From: Deinococcus sp. QL22
GTDB lineage: Bacteria; Deinococcota; Deinococci; Deinococcales; Deinococcaceae
Reading direction: 5' to 3'
Assembly (NCBI RefSeq): GCF_023370075.1
Contig: NZ_CP097154.1
Location: 62,001-126,000 of the forward strand
Length of the DNA: 64,000 nucleotides
Below, piece after piece: positions 35,932-44,441 of this stretch. The notes below the pieces were generated by a model. It searched no databases, had not been told where the DNA came from, and saw nothing but the letters and a program-made list of their open reading frames with translations. Made by a program: the position numbers and the translations under genes. Each line of letters starts with the position of its first letter. Within the stretch, counting starts at the first letter, position 1.

Positions 35932-36353
35932 GTTCGCTCCTGTGGGGCTAAGAAATTGTGTCTGCTCAAGAGAGTGCGACTTAGAAGCTAGGGTCAACGT
36001 CTGAGCCGGGAATGCCGTGTCCAACAAGTTTGAAGACACCATAGCGTGACGGCCTGCCTCCGCACGGCCTTTCTGAAGCAGCGGCAAAGCCCGCTTGAGT
36101 GCCGCCCTGAAACTGACCGCGACAACTGTATGAACTGCTAAAGCGGCATCCTAAGGCTTTGATTAGGTTGGGCTCAAGAAACTCAATACCCACCGACTAT
36201 CGGCTGAAGCTTCGGCGCGGTTTGAGCAGACCATAGCTGCCAGACGGCTTTCAGGAGGCGCGTGACCGTTTTGATTCTGTCCAGATTGCTGTTGTTGCCC
36301 TCGCGACTGTTCTCGCCTGCTGCCATTTTTCTGCCCGCTGCCACCCCATCCGT
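35932..36353. other. intergenic region between divergent genes
   Basis: These 422 bp separate the minus-strand reductase from the plus-strand Blh-like gene. Apart from the reductase ribosome site (AGGAG near 35936) I see no recognisable gene, hairpin or operator. Confidence 0.4.
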
Positions 36354-37373
36354 ATGAAATGGACTTCTGACCGTGCGGCGGTGAAACTATGGCTCCGGCC
36401 TGTCGGTGCGGCCCCGCTTCCCCTGACGCTGATTCCGTGGAGCAGCATGGCGCTTTTGCTGGTGCTGTGGCTGCTGTTTCCGCAGTCGCTGACCCGCCTG
36501 ATGTACCTACCTCTGCTGGTCAGCACGGTGCTGCTGGGCATTCCGCACGGGGCGCTGGATCACCTGGTTCCCACCCGAATTGGCTGGCGCTGGGGCCAAC
36601 GGCTGGGCGTGGTGGTGGTGTATATCGCGGTTTACGCGCTGCTGGCTGCCCTTGCACTGGGCCTCTGGTGGCTCCTGCCCTGCGCCGCATTCTGGGGATT
36701 CGTGCTGTTGTCGTGCCTGCATTGGGGGCACGGCGACCTGCATTACCTGGAAACGGTGCAGGGCCGCCGCCGCTGGCTGGGACGCTGGAGCGCGGCAGTC
36801 ACGCTGTTGGCGCGGGGCAGCCTGCCTATTCTGGTGCCGCTGTTGGCCTTTCCGGAATGGTTCGGGCGCTTGGCGTCGGGCGTAGGGCAGGCGTTTGGGC
36901 AAGGTGAGATCATCAAAACGGCCAGTGGCCCGCTGCTCTCCGCCCCTGTGTTCAACGCTTTGGCAGTCGTGGTCGGCGTCATCCTGCTGGGGTATGTAGC
37001 CGATACGCTGCGTTCCAGCCGAGTTCTGCTGACTGAACTGGCTGAAACGGCGCTGCTCCTGTTGACTTTCCTGCTGGTGCCCGCACCGCTGTCTATCGGC
37101 ATCTATTTCACGCTGTGGCACGCCTGGCGGCATCTGGGACGCTTGCTGAAACTTCAGCCTGTAGCGGCCCGCCCGGTGCTGCGCCTCAGCCGCGACCTTC
37201 TGCCGATTTCTCTGATTGCCCTTGCCTTGCTGGGCGGCCTGTACCTCTGGGCGGCTCCGCAGGTGCATAACCTGGAAACCTTTGCCGCGTTGTACCTGGC
37301 CCTGATTGCCGCGCTCACACTCCCTCACGCCCTGTTGGTGGCGGTGATGGACTTGAAACCCGGTTCAGCTTGA
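36354..37373 (+). CDS. blh: Brp/Blh-family beta-carotene 15,15'-dioxygenase-like membrane protein
   Basis: The 339-residue polytopic protein has about nine hydrophobic segments. It has the His-rich motifs of the Brp/Blh family: LLGIPHGALDHLVPTR, CLHWGHGDLHYLETV, GIYFTLWHAWRHLGRLLK and LTLPHALLVAVMD. In characterised members these His residues bind iron and the enzyme cleaves beta-carotene to two retinals, usually beside a rhodopsin gene. No rhodopsin or carotenoid gene lies in this window. Deinococcus carotenoids are modified, so the true substrate could differ. The ATG at 36354 has no clear Shine-Dalgarno. Confidence 0.85.
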   Translation: MKWTSDRAAVKLWLRPVGAAPLPLTLIPWSSMALLLVLWLLFPQSLTRLMYLPLLVSTVLLGIPHGALDHLVPTRIGWRWGQRLGVVVVYIAVYALLAALALGLWWLLPCAAFWGFVLLSCLHWGHGDLHYLETVQGRRRWLGRWSAAVTLLARGSLPILVPLLAFPEWFGRLASGVGQAFGQGEIIKTASGPLLSAPVFNALAVVVGVILLGYVADTLRSSRVLLTELAETALLLLTFLLVPAPLSIGIYFTLWHAWRHLGRLLKLQPVAARPVLRLSRDLLPISLIALALLGGLYLWAAPQVHNLETFAALYLALIAALTLPHALLVAVMDLKPGSA

Positions 37374-37391
37374 GGTCATCCCGAACGGCTT

Positions 37392-38450
37392 TTAGTCGTC
37401 CCAGCCCTGCACCGAGGCCCCGCCAAACACGGCGTTCTTCAGCATTTTGGTCATGCCGTGTGCCGGGTCAAGCACGCTGCGGTCATTCAGGCGCTTCAGT
37501 TGTTCGGGCGTCAGGCGCAGTTCTAGGGCGCTGAGGCTGTCGTGCAGTTGCGCGAGTTTGCTGGCTCCCACGATGGGCGCGGTTACGCCCGGTTGCGCCA
37601 AGACCCAGGCGAGCGCCACCTGCGCGGGCGGACGTTCCACCTCGGCGGCGATTTCCTGCACAGCGTCCAGCACTTGCCAGTTGTGCTCGGTAAATTTGGT
37701 GTCGCCAAAGGGATTGGGGCCGCTGAGCCGCCCTGCCGCCCCTGCTTGAGTCGGGCTGGCTCCTGCCGATTCGCGGCTGTATTTGCCACTCAAAAAGCCC
37801 GCTCCCAACGGACTCCACGGCGTAATGCCAATGCCGCACGCTTTGGCCGCAGGGACATATTCTTGCTCCAGGCTGCGCTCTACCAGAGAATACTGGGCTT
37901 GCAGGGCCACCGGGCCGGGCAAGCCGTTTTCGGCGGCAAGAGTAGCGGCGCGGGCCAAATACCACGCAGGCACGTTGGAAAAGCCGTAATACCGGATGGT
38001 GCCTGCCCGCACGAGGTCGCCGAACGACTGCACCACTTCCTCTACGGGCGTCACCGAATCCCAGGCGTGCATCCAGTACAGGTCGATGTAGTTGGTGTGC
38101 AGGCGGCGTAAGGAGCCTTCCAGCGCCCGTTGCATGTTCTTGCGCCCGTTGCCGCTGGCGTTGGGATTGCCGCGCACCGCCCCAAAGGTGAATTTGGTCG
38201 CCAGCACCAACTGGTCGCGCAACTTACGGGACGCCGTGTACTGGCCCACCAGTTCCTCACTGCGCCCACCCGAATACACGTCGGCGGTATCTATAAAATT
38301 GCCGCCCGCATCCACATACTCATTGAAAATGCTCTCCGACACGTCGTCAGGCGAGCCCCAGCGCGGCGTGCCAAAGGTCATGGTGCCCAGCGAAAGAGGG
38401 CTGACGATCAGGCCGGAGCGTCCAAGGGTACGAAAGTCGGTGAGCTTCAT
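37392..38450 (-). CDS. aldo/keto reductase (second paralogue)
   Basis: The start is ATG 38450, after CAGGAG on the minus strand. The 352-residue protein has FRTLGRSGLIVSPLSLGTM, GGNFIDTADVYSGGRSEELV (Asp, Tyr), QLVLATKFTFGAVRGNPNAS (Lys) and IDLYWMHAWDSVTPVEE (His), the pattern of the AKR subfamily related to YajO/Tas. NADP-binding residues are in GITPWSPLGAGFLSGKYSRE and APIVGASKLAQLHDSL. It is transcribed divergently from a TetR gene, which probably represses it. It is not close to the other reductase at 34948. Confidence 0.93.
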   Translation of the reverse strand: MKLTDFRTLGRSGLIVSPLSLGTMTFGTPRWGSPDDVSESIFNEYVDAGGNFIDTADVYSGGRSEELVGQYTASRKLRDQLVLATKFTFGAVRGNPNASGNGRKNMQRALEGSLRRLHTNYIDLYWMHAWDSVTPVEEVVQSFGDLVRAGTIRYYGFSNVPAWYLARAATLAAENGLPGPVALQAQYSLVERSLEQEYVPAAKACGIGITPWSPLGAGFLSGKYSRESAGASPTQAGAAGRLSGPNPFGDTKFTEHNWQVLDAVQEIAAEVERPPAQVALAWVLAQPGVTAPIVGASKLAQLHDSLSALELRLTPEQLKRLNDRSVLDPAHGMTKMLKNAVFGGASVQGWDD

Positions 38451-38496
38451 AGGTCTCCTGCGGGGCGGAACAAAGCGCGAAAATGAGAGGAGAGAG

Positions 38497-38512
38497 GCAA
38501 CCAACTGGTTGC
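38497..38512. promoter_or_regulatory. candidate TetR operator 1
   Basis: GCAACCAACTGGTTGC has perfect 7-bp arms GCAACCA/TGGTTGC around AC. It lies 47 bp upstream of the reductase start in the divergent intergenic region. Confidence 0.6.
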
Positions 38513-38552
38513 TTGGTGGATGCATTACAACAGCTTGGTTTTCAGAAGTCAA

Positions 38553-38568
38553 ACAACAGGTTGGTTGT
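38553..38568. promoter_or_regulatory. candidate TetR operator 2
   Basis: ACAACAGGTTGGTTGT has arms ACAAC/GTTGT and shares the GGTTG core with operator 1. It abuts the -10 box of the regulator gene, so binding here would give autoregulation. Confidence 0.5.
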
Positions 38569-38573
38569 ATGCT
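38568..38573 (+). promoter_or_regulatory. -10 box of a probable leaderless promoter
   Basis: TATGCT is six bases before the GTG at 38580. It decides the start of the TetR gene, since the ATG at 38520 has no such signal and lies between the operators. Confidence 0.6.
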
Positions 38574-38579
38574 GAATGT

Positions 38580-39137
38580 GTGAAGAGAGACGCCCAAGCT
38601 ACCCGGCAACGGATTTTGGAGGCGGCCACCGCCGAATTCGCCCGCTACGGCATTGCTGGCGCACGCATAGACCGAATCGCAAAAGCTTCGGGCAGCAACA
38701 AAGCCATGATCTATGCTTACTACCACAGCAAAGACCAGTTATTCGATGCCGTATTCGACGCCCTGATCGTTCGCAATATGAATGACGTTCCGGTAGACGT
38801 GCATGACCTCGCAGAATACGCCGCCCGCCTGTTCGACCAGTTTCAGAAGTACCCAGAAGTGTTCCGAATCGGTGTGTGGGACGGCCTGGAACGTGGCGCG
38901 GTGGGCATGAAGACAGACGCGGTTGTAGAAGCCAACCGTCACAAGGTGGCCGAAATCCGGAGGGCACAGGAACACGGCCTGCTGAGCGCGACTTTCCCGC
39001 CCAACATCCTGCTTGATCTGGTCATTGCCCTGACCCAAACCCGGCCCCTGCTGATGGATGGTTCGGAACAGGAGATTGATCACGCCGAGCGCAGGCGGGC
39101 CATTAAGGACGCAGTGAATGCCTTATTGCGTCACTAA
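38580..39137 (+). CDS. TetR-family transcriptional regulator
   Basis: The start is GTG 38580, six bases after a TATGCT box. The 185-residue protein has the TetR N-terminus RDAQATRQRILEAATAEFAR, GIAGARIDRIAKASGSNKAM, IYAYYHSKDQLFDAVFDAL, an AcrR-like helix-turn-helix, followed by a helical ligand domain (TetR_C_17-like, DLAEYAARLFDQFQKYPEVF). It probably represses the divergent aldo/keto reductase through the two GGTTG palindromes between them. Ligand unknown. Confidence 0.9.
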   Translation: MKRDAQATRQRILEAATAEFARYGIAGARIDRIAKASGSNKAMIYAYYHSKDQLFDAVFDALIVRNMNDVPVDVHDLAEYAARLFDQFQKYPEVFRIGVWDGLERGAVGMKTDAVVEANRHKVAEIRRAQEHGLLSATFPPNILLDLVIALTQTRPLLMDGSEQEIDHAERRRAIKDAVNALLRH

Positions 39138-39494
39138 AATCAGCCGTTCAACTCCTGTGGAATGGGACTTCACAATCTTTGGATTGAGTTTTCATTAACT
39201 CGGCAGCCGAATCGAGTTTCCCCCACCAACAAAGCTTTTATCGGAATCTACAACCGGATATGGATCTGGATTAGCGACTGTTTATTTGAGTGGGATTTGA
39301 AAGCTTTTAATACGGCATTTACCGTAATCATTCTCTATGATCCGATTGACAACGACCGAGCTTGCCAAAGAAACGTGACAAAAGTAAACATCCAATGGTC
39401 TAAAACTAAATAGGTCTGAATCTGTTCTCAGGGAAAGACAGTGAAGTGAAATGCCACCATTCACGGAGTACGTCTTCACCCTCAAGGAGCGAAC
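39138..39494. other. AT-rich intergenic region before the PRC/DUF2382 gene
   Basis: This 357-bp stretch is markedly richer in A and T than its flanks and has no convincing gene. It contains a likely promoter at 39362-39390 and the AAGGAG ribosome site of the next gene near 39483. Confidence 0.5.
39362..39390 (+). promoter_or_regulatory. candidate promoter of the PRC/DUF2382 gene
   Basis: TTGCCA and TAAACA are separated by 17 bases, giving a leader of about 100 bases to the ATG at 39495. Confidence 0.4.
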
Positions 39495-40376
39495 ATGACC
39501 CATTTGCATAGACTTTCTCAGATTTCCAGTCAACACAGCGCCGACTTTCAGGACACGGGCATGTACAGTCCAGTGGGCACCCCTGCTTTTCTGTCCGGCC
39601 ACCAGCAGTTGGGTATGGTACGTGACGCCCTCGTAGACGATGATTACGGCAAGTTGCGGTACCTGATCGTCGACCAGAATGGCGGCGACCTGAACGGCGC
39701 AGTCTTGCTGCCCATCGGCCTCGCCCGTTTTGAAGACGACGGTGTGTACTTCGACGATCTCACCACAAGTCAACTGTCTTCTCTCCACCGCTACAGCGAC
39801 GACGAAGACTACACGTTCGACGCCCAGAGCAGCGATGAGCGCGTGCTGCGCGGAGACCAGATGAGCATGGCTGCTCAGACTGCGGCGGTTGAGCCTACCC
39901 AAACGGCCACAACTGCCCAGACGTATAACTACCGTGACCAAGACACCAATGACCGGATGTTCAAGACGCCGGAGCGCCTGCAACTGTTGGAAGAACGCCT
40001 GTCGGTGAACAAAGAAAAATACATGGCGGGCAGTGTGCAGGTCAGCAAGCATGTGGAAACCCACGAAGAAAAAGTGCAGGTTCCTGTAATGCACGAGGAA
40101 GTGATCATTGAGCGCCATGCGGTGACCGACTCGCGCCCAGTCCAGGGTCAGGTGGAGATGGGCAGCAGCACCGAAACGCTCCGGGTGGATGTGGAAGCCG
40201 AGCGCGCCAACGTGAGCAAGGAAGCCTTTGTAACTGAAGAGGTCGAAATTGGCAAACGCGTCGTGACCACGCAGGAGCAGGTGACGGGCACGGTGGGCCG
40301 TGAAGTGCTGGACGTAAACCAGACAGGTGACGCCCGCATTACAGGCGACACCGACAACCAGCAGAACAAACGCTAA
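39495..40376 (+). CDS. PRC-barrel and DUF2382 stress-type protein
   Basis: The 293-residue protein starts after AAGGAG. The N-terminal PRC-barrel (about residues 28-85) reads GMVRDALVDDDYGKLRYLIV and LLPIGLARFEDDGVYFDDL. A Gln/Thr-rich linker leads to DUF2382 (about 155-275) with RLQLLEERLSVNKEKYMAGS, VQVPVMHEEVIIERHAV and FVTEEVEIGKRVVTTQEQVT, as in YsnF/AvaK proteins. These acidic, hydrophilic proteins are common in desiccation- and radiation-tolerant bacteria and are usually stress-induced; biochemical function is unknown. The WGxxGxxG gene follows after 53 bp. Confidence 0.88.
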   Translation: MTHLHRLSQISSQHSADFQDTGMYSPVGTPAFLSGHQQLGMVRDALVDDDYGKLRYLIVDQNGGDLNGAVLLPIGLARFEDDGVYFDDLTTSQLSSLHRYSDDEDYTFDAQSSDERVLRGDQMSMAAQTAAVEPTQTATTAQTYNYRDQDTNDRMFKTPERLQLLEERLSVNKEKYMAGSVQVSKHVETHEEKVQVPVMHEEVIIERHAVTDSRPVQGQVEMGSSTETLRVDVEAERANVSKEAFVTEEVEIGKRVVTTQEQVTGTVGREVLDVNQTGDARITGDTDNQQNKR

Positions 40377-40429
40377 CGGCGCTTGACTTCACGTTCAGCA
40401 CTACTGATTTCTCAGCCTGCGGAGGCCCC

Positions 40430-40702
40430 ATGACCTTACCTAAAAAAGCCCTGATTTTGACCCTGATGTTGACCCTCGCGCCGCTTCCGGCCTACGCACA
40501 AGACACCACCGACACGGCAACCACCGGGACGGATACAACTGTTCAGACGACTAACAATAATAATGATGGCTTTGATTGGAACTGGCTTGGTCTGCTCGGT
40601 CTGCTGGGCCTGGCTGGCCTGTCTGGTCGCCGTGAGGCTGTGGCTCCGGCCCGAACTGAAGTTCGTCTGGGCGGCCCCACTGATGGCCCCCGCCCCAGCT
40701 GA
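40430..40702 (+). CDS. WGxxGxxG-type small membrane/secreted protein
   Basis: The 90-residue protein starts after GGAGG. It has a signal peptide (ILTLMLTLAPLPAYA), a Thr/Asp/Asn-rich spacer, then DWNWLGLLGLLGLAGLSGRR, the WGxxGxxG hydrophobic segment followed by basic residues, and a Pro-rich tail. The class has no known function but often accompanies envelope or stress genes; here it follows the PRC/DUF2382 gene. Confidence 0.85.
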   Translation: MTLPKKALILTLMLTLAPLPAYAQDTTDTATTGTDTTVQTTNNNNDGFDWNWLGLLGLLGLAGLSGRREAVAPARTEVRLGGPTDGPRPS

Positions 40703-40744
40703 TTAACACAACAGATCAACCCTGTTGATTCACGTTGAATCTCC

Positions 40745-40777
40745 AGAAGCCAGTTCCGGATGTCGGGGCTGGCTTCT
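40745..40777 (+). terminator. probable terminator after the WGxxGxxG gene
   Basis: AGAAGCCAG pairs with CTGGCTTCT around a 15-base loop, followed by TTGT. The U-tail is weak. The rest of the 364-bp gap (40703-41066) shows only a smaller GATCAAC/GTTGATT hairpin at about 40713-40730 and the AGGAGG of the next gene. Confidence 0.6.
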
Positions 40778-41066
40778 TGTCTCCTGCATGGGCTGGCGGC
40801 CTAGAATTACTGTTCATGAAGTTCTTGAGTGTACCTGCCGCCTAGAGGGGAGCGTCATCTCCAACTGCGCTGTCCAGCACGGCCCAAATACCTTCTTAGC
40901 CGAAATCACAGCTTTGTTGACTCTGCTCAGCTTCCGCACAATCCGGCATTTTCTGAGTAACTTATGGCCCGCTTCACACCCGCAGCGAAGCGGGGATTTC
41001 TAGACTGGCCTCTCCCGATCTTCCAGCCCTCAGGCTCTTTCTTCGGTACTCAACAGGAGGCTTCCG

Positions 41067-42971
41067 ATGGTCCTGCAACGCCCGTCCCGTTTTGCCACTC
41101 GTGCTCAAGGGTTGTTGCTGGTCACTGGCCTGCTGCTCGGTGGCTGTTCGCAGCAGTCCGCCCAGACCGACCCACAGCCCGGAGCCACAGACCCCTACGC
41201 AGATGGCATAGACCGCAGTTGGACAGACTCCCAACCGCCGCTTCAGGGCTTGGGCATCGTCACTGGCAGCAACGACCTGTCGGCGCTGAACTGGACTTCG
41301 GCCAGCAGCGGGTGGGGGCCAGTCGAACGTGACCGCAGCAACGGCGAAATGGCGGCGGGCGATGGGCGGGCGCTGACCCTGAACGGCAAGGTGTACGCCA
41401 AAGGCCTGGGCGTGCATTCGGTGTCCAGCATCTCCTATGCGCTGGGCGGGCAGTGTTCCACGTTTGTGACCGATGTCGGCCTGGACGATGAAATAGACAG
41501 ACAAACTCAAGGTTCCGTGGTTTTCCAGGTCTTTGCGGATGGGGCCAAGCTGTTCGATTCGGGCCGAATGACGGGCAGCAGTGCCACCCAGAGCGTGAAT
41601 GTAAGTGTAGCGGGTAAAAACGAATTGAAACTGGTCGTGACAGACGCCGGAGACGGCAAATCGTATGACCATGCCGACTGGGCAGGAGCGCGCCTAACGT
41701 GCAGTGTGCCTGCCGCCGGCCCGCCACCTGCCGCCAGTGTGAATGTAACCGTCAGCGTGCCCGCTAGCCTCCGCGCCGCGCCGTTCGATGTGGCCCGCAC
41801 ACTAAAAGTGCCGCCGAATTTCAAGATTTCGGTGTATACCCGGATTGATAAGGCCCGGTTTTTGCTGCCGCTGCCCAACGGTGACTTGTTGGTGTCTCAG
41901 CCCAGCACCGGCAAAGTGCTGCTGGTGCGCCCAGACGCAGGCGGTGTAGGCGTGGTCAGCGAGTTCGCCAGTGGCCTCTCATCCCCACACGACCTCGTGC
42001 TGGACGTGCAGGGCGGCGTAAGTTACCTGTATCTGGCCGAGAGCAGCAAGATCTCACGTTCAGTCTATGTAGCGGGCGACACGTCCCGGCGCAGTGCCAG
42101 CGTGATTGTCAATAGCTTGCCCGACAACAGCACGCCAGAACTTCAGGGCGCTTATTCGCACGCCCTCAAAAACATCGCTATAGACAGCAGTCACAGGCTG
42201 TATGTCTCGGTTGCCTCGGCCACCAATGCGAGCCCCAGCGATGTGACCGCCGCCTTCAAACGCGCCGCGATTTATGTGTACAACGCCGATGGCAGCGGGG
42301 GCCGCCTGTTTGCACAGGGCATCCGCAATGCCGAGGGACTGGCGGTGGTTCCGGGCACCAATACGCTGTGGGTGGCCGTCAACAACCGCGACAATATCGC
42401 GTACCCGTTCCACAACGACTGGCAAAACGATGGCACCGGCGACGATTACGGCAAGGTCATTCAGTCGTATGTGGACAACCATCCACCCGAAGAATTTACC
42501 AGCGTCCGCGACGGCGGCAACTACGGCTGGCCCTACTGCAACCCGAACCCCGATGCGGGCCTAGACCTGATGCCCTATGACCGCGACGTGCAAAACAACG
42601 CCGATGGCAGCAAGCTAAATTGCGGCGCGATCGACCGCATCAGCAAGGGCATTCAGGCGCACTCTGCCCCGCTGGGCCTGACGTTCCTGCAGGGTTCCAA
42701 GGTACCCGCCGCCTACCGCAACGGCGCGGTGATCGGGCTGCACGGCTGTTGGAATTGCTCGGCGTTCGTGGGCCATAAAGTCGTGTATTTCCCGTGGACA
42801 GCGCAGGGCACGGCGGGCACAGAGCAAGATCTGGTCACGGGCTGGGTCACCAACGCCGCCAGCAAAGTCCGCTGGGGCCGCCCGGTAGATGCCATGCCAG
42901 ACGCAGCGGGCAATATCCTGATCTCCGATGACTACGCCAATGCCATTTACAAATTGAGTCCGGCACCCTGA
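41067..42971 (+). CDS. lipoprotein with NPCBM domain and sorbosone-dehydrogenase-like beta-propeller
   Basis: The 634-residue protein starts after AGGAGG. Its lipobox LLLGGC indicates an anchored lipoprotein. The NPCBM/NEW2 carbohydrate-binding domain (about residues 70-210) has YAKGLGVHSVSSISYALGG and FQVFADGAKLFDSGRMTG. From about residue 250 to the end it is a six-bladed propeller of the sorbosone/PQQ glucose dehydrogenase type (LLPLPNGDLLVSQPS, HALKNIAIDSSHRLYVSVAS, IRNAEGLAVVPGTNTLW, RDGGNYGWPYCNPNPDAG, GLHGCWNCSAFVGHKV). I infer a surface sugar oxidoreductase or sugar-binding protein. Cofactor residues were not verified. Confidence 0.87.
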   Translation: MVLQRPSRFATRAQGLLLVTGLLLGGCSQQSAQTDPQPGATDPYADGIDRSWTDSQPPLQGLGIVTGSNDLSALNWTSASSGWGPVERDRSNGEMAAGDGRALTLNGKVYAKGLGVHSVSSISYALGGQCSTFVTDVGLDDEIDRQTQGSVVFQVFADGAKLFDSGRMTGSSATQSVNVSVAGKNELKLVVTDAGDGKSYDHADWAGARLTCSVPAAGPPPAASVNVTVSVPASLRAAPFDVARTLKVPPNFKISVYTRIDKARFLLPLPNGDLLVSQPSTGKVLLVRPDAGGVGVVSEFASGLSSPHDLVLDVQGGVSYLYLAESSKISRSVYVAGDTSRRSASVIVNSLPDNSTPELQGAYSHALKNIAIDSSHRLYVSVASATNASPSDVTAAFKRAAIYVYNADGSGGRLFAQGIRNAEGLAVVPGTNTLWVAVNNRDNIAYPFHNDWQNDGTGDDYGKVIQSYVDNHPPEEFTSVRDGGNYGWPYCNPNPDAGLDLMPYDRDVQNNADGSKLNCGAIDRISKGIQAHSAPLGLTFLQGSKVPAAYRNGAVIGLHGCWNCSAFVGHKVVYFPWTAQGTAGTEQDLVTGWVTNAASKVRWGRPVDAMPDAAGNILISDDYANAIYKLSPAP

Positions 42972-43042
42972 GGTAGGAGGTCAAAACCACTCGAAAAAGT
43001 TCGGCCCTCATTTGGCGCTGAGCTGTGAGCCATGAATGATAT

Positions 43043-43088
43043 GGACTCCGAACCGAATCCCGGAGTGTTGGGATTCGGTTCGGAGTCC
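43043..43088. terminator. 19-bp perfect hairpin between convergent genes
   Basis: GGACTCCGAACCGAATCCC (43043-43061) and its exact inverse (43070-43088) flank an 8-base loop. The hairpin lies between the lipoprotein gene and the convergent DUF808 gene, where it could act as a two-way terminator. No strong T run follows on either side, so it may instead be a dispersed palindromic repeat. Confidence 0.7.
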
Positions 43089-43122
43089 GTACTTCGTTTT
43101 ATCGTGACATCGGGGTTAGCCC

Positions 43123-44061
43123 TCAGTGCTTGTTTTTGCGGGGCAGCACATGCATAACGGCCACGATGATACCCCCAACGACCACGCCCACCACTGCAGA
43201 ACCGAGGGTGTCGACCAGCCATTCCACCACAGCTTTGGCCGCAGGCACCGCCGCGCCCGCCCCTACCGCCAGGTCATGCAGGAAGTGGGCCGGCCCGCCC
43301 ACACCGAACTTGTCGAGGCCGTCTATGATGATGTGCCCGCCCACCCACAGCATGGCCGCCGTGCCGATGACCGACAACGCCGCCATCACGACGGGCATGC
43401 CTTTGACCAGGCCGCGCCCGATGCTGCGAGCCACACCCGAACCGCTTCCAGCAAGTTTCAAGCCAAAATCGTCGGTTTTGACGATCAATCCGACCAGGCC
43501 GTACACCAACGCGGTAATCGCTAGGGCCACCAAGATCAAAATGATGGCGCGGGAAAAGAATGGTTGGTCAGCGACGTCGGCCAACGAAATCGCCATGATT
43601 TCTGCCGACAAAATAAAATCGGTGCGAATGGCTCCGGCCACCATCGTCTGCTCGTGCGCCGTGCTGGTCAGCTTGGCCGCCGATGCATCTGGCGCTTCCT
43701 TATGCCCCGATACCGCCTCGTACAGCTTTTCTGCACCCTCGTAGCACAGGTAAGCCCCGCCCAGCATCAGCAGGGGCGTTATGGCCCAGGGCAAAAACTG
43801 ACTGAGCAGCAAGGCGGCAGGCAAAATAAATACGATCTTGTTGCGGAGTGACCCCTTGGCGATGCGCCAAATAATTGGCAGTTCCCGGTCTGGGCTAAAC
43901 CCGGTGACATAGCGTGGCGTGACCGCCGTATCGTCGACCACGATGCCGATAGCCTTGGTGCCCGCCTTGCCTGCCGCCGCCGCGATGTCGTCCAGCGACG
44001 CGGCGGCGAGCTTGGCAATGGCCGCCACATCGTCGAGCAGAGCCACCAAACCGCCGCTCAT
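43123..44061 (-). CDS. DUF808 family membrane protein (YedI-like)
   Basis: The 312-residue protein opens with the family signature MSGGLVALLDDVAAIAKLAA, ASLDDIAAAAGKAGTKAIG and VVDDTAVTPRYVTGFSPDRE, followed by five or six membrane segments (IVFILPAALLLSQFLPWAI, FSRAIILILVALAITALVY) and a basic C-terminus LPRKNKH. Its cellular role is not known. Length is typical. Confidence 0.92.
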   Translation of the reverse strand: MSGGLVALLDDVAAIAKLAAASLDDIAAAAGKAGTKAIGIVVDDTAVTPRYVTGFSPDRELPIIWRIAKGSLRNKIVFILPAALLLSQFLPWAITPLLMLGGAYLCYEGAEKLYEAVSGHKEAPDASAAKLTSTAHEQTMVAGAIRTDFILSAEIMAISLADVADQPFFSRAIILILVALAITALVYGLVGLIVKTDDFGLKLAGSGSGVARSIGRGLVKGMPVVMAALSVIGTAAMLWVGGHIIIDGLDKFGVGGPAHFLHDLAVGAGAAVPAAKAVVEWLVDTLGSAVVGVVVGGIIVAVMHVLPRKNKH

Positions 44062-44441
44062 TGCCCTGCGTCCAAGTCAGGTTGGGTACGGGCGGTGGTA
44101 TAGCAATGGCTGGCAGCTAGAGGGGAAGAGAGTCGCGGCGAGATCATCAGACCCACAGCCTATCAATCTGCGGTGCGCAGGGCTGAATATGTCTGGTAGA
44201 CCTTAAGAGGACTGGACAGGCCGTTGCTGGCATAAACTACGGCTCAGAGATCAAAAATCCCCTCTTCTTCGCTGCTGTTTCGGCCCGCGACTCTGATTTG
44301 CCCCAATCCGTACAGACTATGTTAGTGAGCCTGCTTACTTTGATGAACACTCCCCAGTGTCGATGACAAGTGTTGACAGCAGGTGTTGATGTCGTTGGGT
44401 GGATGCAGTTTTCCTTTTCTCTCTGCTCTTAGAGGCCAACT
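44062..44441. other. intergenic region between divergent genes
   Basis: These 380 bp lie upstream of the DUF808 gene and the esterase pseudogene. I see no open frame with coding character and no clear hairpin. Confidence 0.4.

Noticed and set aside
39162..39413. 83-codon frame before the PRC/DUF2382 gene
   Set aside because: It lies in AT-rich sequence across the likely promoter and shows no coding character.
40725..41003. 92-codon frame between the WGxxGxxG and NPCBM genes
   Set aside because: It runs through a terminator hairpin and has no start signal or recognisable sequence.
43130..43744. Plus-strand frame opposite the DUF808 gene
   Set aside because: It mirrors the minus-strand membrane protein; its Pro/Thr/Met-rich product resembles no family.
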